Positions 7,183 through 12,049 of a stretch of DNA of 12,049 bases are shown here, one piece after another. Position numbers and translations under genes: made by a program. A model generated the notes under the pieces. That model made no database searches. It was not told the origin of the DNA and saw nothing but the letters and a program-made list of their open reading frames with translations. Origin of the DNA: Planctomycetaceae bacterium TMED10 (lineage in GTDB: Bacteria; Planctomycetota; Planctomycetia; Pirellulales; UBA7805); assembly GCA_002168195.1 (NCBI GenBank), contig NHBP01000036.1, positions 69,030 to 81,078 on the forward strand, in the 5' to 3' direction. Positions within the stretch are counted from its first letter, which is position 1. The number at the start of each line of letters is the position of its first letter.

Positions 7183-7734
7183 ATGCGTTTGCATTCATTA
7201 TTCGCTCTCATCGTCGCCTGCTTGTTCAACTTCGCGTCGACTGGTTCGGCTGTGGCTGACAAGGATCCGAATGGCATTTTGGCCAAACGCGTTGGCCTGT
7301 GGAAGGCAACCGTTTCTGTGAAACTGCCGAAAGAGATGACGTTTCAAGGACAAGAGAAAATTGGCTGGGCACTGGACCACAATTATCTCATGGGTAAGGG
7401 TTTCTACGATGACAAAGGCGATGGAAAGAAAACAGAAGTCATCAACTTGATGGCCTATAACGCAATGGATAAACGCTACTACATCTGGGAATTCAAGGCC
7501 GACGGGCAAGTTCAGCCTGTCCCCACGGTCGGCACCTGGGATGGCGATAAAGAGGAAATGACGCTTACCGCGGATTACGGGAAACTGGGAACCGGGGATG
7601 GAACCTGGAAATTTGAAAAAGATGGTTCCTTCACTTGGACTTTTGAAATTAAAAATAAAAAAGGAAATGTTGTTTTCTCCGTAGAAGGAAAACAAGTGAA
7701 AACGGATAGCAAAGCATCGCCTACGAAAAATTAA
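7183..7734 (+). CDS. Secreted DUF1579 family protein (lipocalin-like)
   Basis: The 183-residue protein has a signal peptide (about 1-25, cut after AVA, before DKDPNG). The mature part fits the DUF1579 family, a lipocalin-like beta-barrel. It has the opening VGLWKATVSV (37-46), a repeating strand pattern with LMAYNAMDKRYYIWEF (89-104) in the middle, GTWDGDKEEMTLT (117-129) and a final GTWKFEKDGSFTWTFEI stretch (140-156). Such barrels may hold a small hydrophobic ligand, but members have no settled activity and no catalytic residues stand out. The start is supported by AGAGG 6 bases upstream. The next gene, 35 bases on and in the same direction, encodes a relative, so the two probably form an operon. 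The C-terminal tail is lysine-rich and short. Confidence 0.82.
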   Translation: MRLHSLFALIVACLFNFASTGSAVADKDPNGILAKRVGLWKATVSVKLPKEMTFQGQEKIGWALDHNYLMGKGFYDDKGDGKKTEVINLMAYNAMDKRYYIWEFKADGQVQPVPTVGTWDGDKEEMTLTADYGKLGTGDGTWKFEKDGSFTWTFEIKNKKGNVVFSVEGKQVKTDSKASPTKN

Positions 7735-7769
7735 ACAAACAAAATACGAAATCAAAAAAGGATCCACCC

Positions 7770-8300
7770 ATGTTGAAATTATGCCGATCACTTTGTCTTA
7801 TGCTTTTGATATTCTCCGCATGCAATGGCAGAACTTACAGTTCTGCGGCCGAGTCTCCCGAAGCGTTGATGAATAACTGGGTCGGCACCTGGAAGATCGA
7901 ACTATCGCTCAAAAAATCCGCCCTGATCCCCGAGGCAATGACGCTCAAAGGCACCGAGACTCGTCAATGGATTCTAAACAAGCAGTTTTTTCAAATACGG
8001 CAGACGTACGCGGGTGGCGCCTTTCAAAAATTGAGTCTGGTGCGGTACGAACCGAATCAGGACATCTTTCTCTTTTGGGATTTCGACAGCAAGGGCGGAT
8101 TTCCCATGGGCATCACAAGAGGCAAATGGGATCAAGACAAAAGTGAAATCGCGATCAGCGGCGAATATTTAGGGGGAGCGACCGCCGAAGGGGTAATCCG
8201 TTTAGAGGACGATGACCATGCGGAAATGAATTTGACCGTAACGTCTGCGGACGGGACCGTGCTGATTGACCTTGAGGTAACGGCAGATCGAAGCAACTAG
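7770..8300 (+). CDS. Exported DUF1579-like protein, probable lipoprotein
   Basis: The 176-residue protein is a diverged paralogue of the gene before it. The two share the order VGTWKIELSL (38-47), MTLKGTETRQWILN (57-70), LVRYEPNQDIFLFWDF (90-105), RGKWDQDKSEIAIS (117-130) and a closing strand region. The N-terminus differs: IFSAC (14-18) resembles a lipobox with Cys18 and Asn19 following, so this copy may be anchored to a membrane while the upstream copy is released. SPase I cleavage near residue 26 is the alternative. AAGGA lies about 8 bases before the ATG. The gene ends 12 bases from the stop of the convergent amidotransferase, with no clear terminator between. A ligand-binding barrel role is inferred from the family. 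Confidence 0.76.
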   Translation: MLKLCRSLCLMLLIFSACNGRTYSSAAESPEALMNNWVGTWKIELSLKKSALIPEAMTLKGTETRQWILNKQFFQIRQTYAGGAFQKLSLVRYEPNQDIFLFWDFDSKGGFPMGITRGKWDQDKSEIAISGEYLGGATAEGVIRLEDDDHAEMNLTVTSADGTVLIDLEVTADRSN

Positions 8301-8312
8301 TCCTGCTTGCGA

Positions 8313-9122
8313 TTAGAATAGCGATGAGGACTCAGCGACACCTGCGGAAACCTTGAGCCAACTCGTCTCTGGCACTTCTTCCCAGTGCCCCGGAAGATCG
8401 TCAAGTGGTTCGGAGAGAATGAGCTTGCCATCGGCCGGAAGTTCGATTCGTTCCCCGTCGGTCGCTTCAAGAACTGCGCCTGGTGCGTTGTGATAGAGCG
8501 AAGGTTGCGCGTCGTGACTCGCATAGCGGGCTGCGTAAATGGTCTCACCATCGCTTGTCGCAATGGTCATACGAAACGCCTCCTCCACGCCTTCTTCCCG
8601 GCGTGCTTCTTCCACCGTCTCGATCATCCGGCAAATGCCACCCTGAGGGTCGTCCATCAATCCGAACGTGAGGCTGAGAAGAAACATCGTTTCCGTATCG
8701 GTCTGTCCCTGCTTTTCGGCATACAGTTGCGGACTGATTTGCATGTCGAGCCGTTTTTTTATTTTACCGAAATCTCCAATCGCACCGTTGTGTTGGAACA
8801 GCCAGCGATCATGCCTGAATGGATGACAATTGCTGCGGACAACCATGCTGCCCACTGCCGCGCGAATGTGGCCGAAAAAAAGGTGGGAACGGGTATGTGC
8901 CGCCAGGCTCGCTAAATTGCGATCGTTCCACGCAGGTCGCGTATCGTGATAGACCCCTGGTGTGGGTCGATCTGTATACCAACCGATACCAAACCCATCC
9001 GCATTGACTTCAAAGGTCGATTCGCGGGCATGCCGAGACTGAGTAAGCAATGAATGCTCTGGTCGCAATAGAATTTGATCCAGTCCAATTGGCGATCCGG
9101 CATAAGCGAGCCATCGGCACAT
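8313..9122 (-). CDS. Class II glutamine amidotransferase (YafJ/EgtC-like)
   Basis: The 269-residue protein is a stand-alone Ntn-type glutaminase domain. The nucleophile is Cys2 in MCRWLAYAG, exposed after removal of the initiator Met. Family motifs follow in order: NADGFGIGWY (40-49), GHIRAA (84-89), NCHPF (98-102), FQHNGAIGDF (109-118, with the Asn and Gly of the oxyanion hole), DTET (142-145) and a late SEPLDD (237-242). Members hydrolyse glutamine or a gamma-glutamyl amide; EgtC, a relative, does so in ergothioneine synthesis. The length fits YafJ, and no synthase domain or ergothioneine gene is nearby, so the substrate is unknown. No signal peptide is present and none could be, because Cys2 must become the N-terminus. 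AAGGAG lies 7 bases before the ATG. It follows the CIA30 gene by 15 bases and is probably cotranscribed with it. Confidence 0.9.
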   Translation of the reverse strand: MCRWLAYAGSPIGLDQILLRPEHSLLTQSRHARESTFEVNADGFGIGWYTDRPTPGVYHDTRPAWNDRNLASLAAHTRSHLFFGHIRAAVGSMVVRSNCHPFRHDRWLFQHNGAIGDFGKIKKRLDMQISPQLYAEKQGQTDTETMFLLSLTFGLMDDPQGGICRMIETVEEARREEGVEEAFRMTIATSDGETIYAARYASHDAQPSLYHNAPGAVLEATDGERIELPADGKLILSEPLDDLPGHWEEVPETSWLKVSAGVAESSSLF

Positions 9123-9129
9123 TCATAGA

Positions 9130-9135
9130 CTCCTT
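9130..9135 (-). promoter_or_regulatory. Ribosome binding site of the amidotransferase
   Basis: AAGGAG on the minus strand lies 7 bases before the ATG at 9122. It matters because an out-of-frame ATG lies four bases upstream of the true one; the spacing and the catalytic Cys2 both select 9122. Confidence 0.65.
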
Positions 9136-9137
9136 GG

Positions 9138-9716
9138 TTATTCGGTCCGCTCAATACCAATCCAGTCGACCTCGAGTTGAAACGGACCCGCTTGCTTATC
9201 GGCAAGTATAATTCCCAGGCCATTGACCTTTGCAGGATCGAGTCGGCGATTCTTCATTTCGCGTCCAAAACTCGTTGCCCGAAAGGCCGCTAAGGGTGTG
9301 CGGATTTCGACCCACTCATCTTTCTTCGTATTAAAAAAAGCTCGCCAAGCAAACGCAATTCGCCATGACGGGACGTACAGGTTCCAGGCATACTGCCTTC
9401 CATCGCCACGCACCCGGGCCACGAGAATATCTCTTGGTTGGAAATCAAGTTTGGCCTTTCTCGTACGTACCGACGCAAATCCACCATTATTCTCTAGAGA
9501 AAGGCTTCCGAAGAAATCGAGCGCGCCTTCCTGAGTAATCTTAAAACGGCCGTCGGAAATTCCACCCATTACGCCATCATTCACGGTCTTCCAATCATTG
9601 CCGACATCGGCCTGATCAAATTTATAGAGATAGCGAATAGGTTCATCTGCTCTAAGATCACTGCCAAACATACTGAAACAAACGATTGCACTAAAAATCG
9701 AAATTCGAACGGTCAT
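9138..9716 (-). CDS. Secreted CIA30-domain protein
   Basis: The 192-residue protein has a signal peptide (about 1-23, cut after LRA). The body is a CIA30 domain, a galactose-binding-like beta-sandwich named after a mitochondrial complex I assembly factor. The hallmark is W42 with VNDGVMGGIS (45-54), followed by FFGSLSLENNGGFASVRT (68-85), a central YAWNLYVPSW stretch and DPAKVNGLGIILADKQAGPFQLEVDWI at the end. Bacterial exported copies have no proven role, and complex I assembly is not implied for a periplasmic protein; sugar or protein binding is possible. The ribosome binding site is weak (AAGGG about 12 bases from the ATG). The downstream amidotransferase is 15 bases away. Family assignment is good, function open. 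Confidence 0.85.
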   Translation of the reverse strand: MTVRISIFSAIVCFSMFGSDLRADEPIRYLYKFDQADVGNDWKTVNDGVMGGISDGRFKITQEGALDFFGSLSLENNGGFASVRTRKAKLDFQPRDILVARVRGDGRQYAWNLYVPSWRIAFAWRAFFNTKKDEWVEIRTPLAAFRATSFGREMKNRRLDPAKVNGLGIILADKQAGPFQLEVDWIGIERTE

Positions 9717-9955
9717 GAATCTAAAACCCTTTTTCTGATAGATCGCCTTGCTTTGGTTTCAGCCCAAATTCTAGACATCCGGCCTTTATCGGCAATCCCC
9801 GCAGTCGCCAACCGCATGGTCAATGGCTGCAATCAGCAAGGTATACTCTCACCATAGAGCGCGTTGCCAACACTGATTTTCAAGAAAAACTGGTAAACCA
9901 CGGTCGCTGGACAGGCGAATCATCACCACCAACCGGTGGAAGGCATTCTGGAATT
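9717..9955. other. Intergenic region with a small hairpin
   Basis: This 239-base stretch lies between the phosphoesterase stop and the CIA30 start. On the minus strand, 17 bases after the phosphoesterase stop, CCACC-GGTT-GGTGG (9939-9926) forms a 5-bp stem with a 4-base loop, but no U-run follows. No clear promoter for the CIA30 gene is seen, and the minus-strand frame over 9849-10040 is a run-through of a shadow frame of the phosphoesterase. Confidence 0.4.
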
Positions 9956-11863
9956 TTATTGCCCTGAGGCGTCCACTGCAGGGGCCACAAAATGACCGTA
10001 ACCACGATTGTTCCTGCGCACCTCTCGCGTTCCTCGCCAAATCAATTTACTTGGTGACTGCCCCTCCTCGTCGATATCTTCCAGAAGCACGGTGGCCTGA
10101 AACGAGTGCCACGTTTTACCCTGTCGATCGCTTAACATTTCCGCCGGGATGGAAGCTTCGATCGTGTAACCCTGATCCTGACGTGCAACAACCACTTCAC
10201 ATTCTGTCTTCTCGCCAGCACCGGAAACCATTGTCCGGCTTCCTTCAAAAGCGACCGCCGGAAAGGCGATACGATAAAAACCGATACCGAATCCCGGTTC
10301 ACGAGACCGTTCAGCGATTGGGCGGGTGTCAAAAAGAAGCGTGATTTGATCACCCGGTAGCACTTTATCGTCTGAAACTTGTGCGAAGAAATAAATCTTT
10401 TCTTGGTCTTTCGAAAAATCAAAGGCGACGTTGGCGTCCCCTTTGCCTTGCCACGTCCCTTCAGGACCAACCACTAGCGGTGCATCGGGCAGGGAATGCT
10501 TAAGCTTGCGCCAATCCTCAGCGCTACCATCTAGAACAACTGGCCCTTTGACTTCAGAACATTCGTAACGGCGATCAATGACAACGGGGATCGTCAAATC
10601 GGCTTTGAGCGAATCCTCACCCTCTGTTTCCACTCGAGCCCGAAAGAGCGTACTCCCCAGATCGGCCACCGGGATCGATTCGTCAAACTCAATCCCAATA
10701 GACAACTGATCCGTTTCTCCTTTACCGGCAGCCAATTTCAAATCGACTGGTTGCTGGCGGAGACCGCGAAGCGGCAAACCCTCTATCCGTCCCGTGACGC
10801 GAACCGATCGATCAAACGCGTTGATCAGCCGAATATCAATCTGTCCGCGTTTTAGACCCTCTTCAGGACTCAATAAAATGGGGGCAACCTCGACCTTTGC
10901 GTCCCGCAAGAACTTGCGGAAATGCGCCAGGGTCGCCTCGGTCACTTTATCTCCCGGAACAATTCCATCGAGCAGTAAATTGACGACGTAGGGTCCTTCC
11001 GGCTCCATCGTGAGCCACATAATGTGATCAAACTCACCGTACGGGACGCCCCGCAACTGGGAACTCCCGCCCGTGGTTGCGAGTTGATAATAAGTCGCAC
11101 CGTTACGATGAAACTGTGCGTAATGGTGGGTGTGTCCCGCGAACACCGTGTGCTTGCGCCCGTGCAACAGTTTTTCTACTTTGGGCCACTGCGTCTTATC
11201 AAACATTCCAAAAGACTGGTACCGCTCCGAGATGAACCAGAGTGGTTTGTGCAGAAAAACCAAAGTCCAGCGCGCGTCGTGCGATTTTTCAAGATCTTTT
11301 TCTAGCCACTCGAGTTGTTTGTCGCCAATCCGGAAATTTGGGTCTTCCGAACAAAGACAAATAAAGTGGACTCCTTTGTAGTCGAAAGAATACCATTCCG
11401 GACCAAAATGCTCGCGCCAGAGTTTATGCATCATCGGATTCGTCAGATCGTGATTACCGGCGACGAAAAAAAATCGCATTTGCAACTTGTCGATGAATCC
11501 TAAAAACTCTTTCCACTCTGCCTGCACTCGGTCCTCATCCTCCGTGTAACCTTCAATCAAATCGCCGACCGACATCACAAAATCAGGTCGCAGGAGATTG
11601 ATACTCTCCACCGCTTGCATCCAGATCCCCGGACGATGCCCACCAGTGCGATCGGTCATGATCGCAATATGAAATCGGGAGGGATCATTGAGAACAGGCT
11701 TGTCGGACCATGGGTGAGGGCCCTTCAAATCCGGTAGTACCATTGCCCGATGGGCTGTGCTTTGCTCATGCTTTGGCGTGTGCTGCTCCGGAGGATGTGC
11801 CCCACTTTGAACTGCAGCAATCAGCACCAGAAGAAAAGCGAGAAGAATCTTCTTTAAATACAC
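9956..11863 (-). CDS. Secreted calcineurin-like metallophosphoesterase with CBM9-like tail
   Basis: The 635-residue protein begins with a signal peptide (about 1-22) and a His-rich linker. The phosphoesterase domain (about 64-300) has MTDRTGGHRPG (69-79), GD (100-101), GNHD (136-139), H205 in FLHKP and GHTHH (243-247), all metal-ligand blocks of the calcineurin fold. In the first block the usual D-x-H reads D71-R-T73, with H76 three residues on. A middle beta-rich region (about 325-430) leads to a C-terminal CBM9-like domain (about 440-628): LDGSAEDW (444-451), YFFAQVSDDKV (491-501), QITLLFD (506-512) and YTIEASIPAEML (566-577). It may cleave a phosphodiester or phosphomonoester in the periplasm or outside, held to a carbohydrate; substrate unknown. 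The start is a GTG with AAGGGAG 7 bases upstream. It lies 18 bases after the preceding gene. Confidence 0.9.
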   Translation of the reverse strand: MYLKKILLAFLLVLIAAVQSGAHPPEQHTPKHEQSTAHRAMVLPDLKGPHPWSDKPVLNDPSRFHIAIMTDRTGGHRPGIWMQAVESINLLRPDFVMSVGDLIEGYTEDEDRVQAEWKEFLGFIDKLQMRFFFVAGNHDLTNPMMHKLWREHFGPEWYSFDYKGVHFICLCSEDPNFRIGDKQLEWLEKDLEKSHDARWTLVFLHKPLWFISERYQSFGMFDKTQWPKVEKLLHGRKHTVFAGHTHHYAQFHRNGATYYQLATTGGSSQLRGVPYGEFDHIMWLTMEPEGPYVVNLLLDGIVPGDKVTEATLAHFRKFLRDAKVEVAPILLSPEEGLKRGQIDIRLINAFDRSVRVTGRIEGLPLRGLRQQPVDLKLAAGKGETDQLSIGIEFDESIPVADLGSTLFRARVETEGEDSLKADLTIPVVIDRRYECSEVKGPVVLDGSAEDWRKLKHSLPDAPLVVGPEGTWQGKGDANVAFDFSKDQEKIYFFAQVSDDKVLPGDQITLLFDTRPIAERSREPGFGIGFYRIAFPAVAFEGSRTMVSGAGEKTECEVVVARQDQGYTIEASIPAEMLSDRQGKTWHSFQATVLLEDIDEEGQSPSKLIWRGTREVRRNNRGYGHFVAPAVDASGQ

Positions 11864-11870
11864 GCGATAA

Positions 11871-11877
11871 CTCCCTT
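11871..11877 (-). promoter_or_regulatory. Strong ribosome binding site for a GTG start
   Basis: AAGGGAG on the minus strand lies 7 bases upstream of the GTG at 11863. It supports this rare start for the phosphoesterase; the signal peptide MYLKKILLAFLL begins directly there and no in-frame ATG lies nearby upstream. Confidence 0.7.
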
Positions 11878-11881
11878 TGTT

Positions 11882-12049
11882 CTATTGAATCTGTTCGATT
11901 AATTCCGGTTGCCCGTCCGGTTTCTTTTCGAGAAGGGCCATTCTCCCGGTGATCGCTTTTCCACCCAACTGAAAAGGCTTGTTTTTTGTGCTACTTATGA
12001 CCCACTGTTCAACACCATCGTTGGCGACCAAACGCACTCCCAGCACGCC
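11882..12049 (-). CDS. C-terminal fragment of an unidentified protein
   Basis: The frame enters from the right edge and ends at TAG (11884-11882), giving the last 55 residues of a protein. The fragment starts GVLGVRLVANDGVEQWVISS and ends GQPELIEQIQ. It alternates hydrophobic and polar residues as a beta-rich domain would (VRLVA, EQWVISS, FQLGG, GRMALLEK), which fits the outer beta-sandwich of a secreted enzyme, but I do not recognise the family. The stop is 18 bases before the phosphoesterase GTG, so the two are probably in one operon. That it is coding rests on the open frame, its composition and this spacing. Confidence 0.62.
   Translation of the reverse strand, partial: GVLGVRLVANDGVEQWVISSTKNKPFQLGGKAITGRMALLEKKPDGQPELIEQIQ

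Noticed and set aside
8299..8332. AGTCCT/AGGACT inverted repeat between the convergent genes as a bidirectional terminator
   Set aside because: The loop would be 22 bases, the stem only 6 bp, there is no U-run, and the right arm lies within the amidotransferase coding region.
9880..9905. Possible intrinsic terminator after the phosphoesterase (TGG-TTTA-CCA followed by a T-rich run on the minus strand)
   Set aside because: The stem is only three base pairs, too weak to support a terminator call.

Overview
The window most likely comes from a Planctomycetota chromosome, probably Pirellulales-like. This is inferred from the gene families and their style: many exported proteins, an unlinked FtsX-type permease pair with an HlyD adaptor, a cysteine-patterned lipoprotein, secreted lipocalin-like DUF1579 proteins and a metallophosphoesterase fused to a CBM9-like tail. 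I recognise these from memory of such genomes, not from a search. Apart from one plus-strand pair, every gene runs on the minus strand.

Layout, left to right. At 1-677 is the N-terminal part of an FkbM-like methyltransferase that runs off the left edge. At 938-6767 lies the main unit, read right to left: a small cysteine-rich membrane-anchored protein, an FtsX-type permease, an OB-fold-like lipoprotein, an HlyD/MacA-type adaptor, an ATPase and a second FtsX-type permease. The last three are translationally coupled (TAATG and ATGTTTAA overlaps). The unit has a good sigma70-type promoter candidate just before the cysteine-rich gene. At 6818-7182 is a gene-free divergent region with a 10-bp palindrome. 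At 7183-8300 two tandem, plus-strand, exported DUF1579-like proteins form a pair. At 8313-9716 a class II glutamine amidotransferase (YafJ type) and a secreted CIA30-domain protein form a minus-strand pair. At 9956-12049 a secreted metallophosphoesterase with a C-terminal CBM9-like domain follows the tail of an unidentified gene that enters from the right edge.

The main unit looks like a tripartite envelope export system. One ATPase probably powers a heterodimer of two different four-helix permeases, as in LolCDE, while the adaptor is of the type used by MacAB and DevBCA pumps to reach an outer-membrane channel. No TolC-like channel is present here. The lipoprotein and the cysteine-rich protein are not standard parts of either machine. 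They are the best candidates for something undescribed: both carry compact cysteine clusters that could bind metal or form disulphides in the periplasm. The substrate cannot be read from the sequence.

Several gene starts were moved from the longest reading frame. The lipoprotein and the phosphoesterase are best read from GTG codons behind strong Shine-Dalgarno sequences. The adaptor, the left-hand permease and the cysteine-rich protein are best read from internal ATGs. No RNA genes, insertion sequences, CRISPR arrays or attachment sites were seen.
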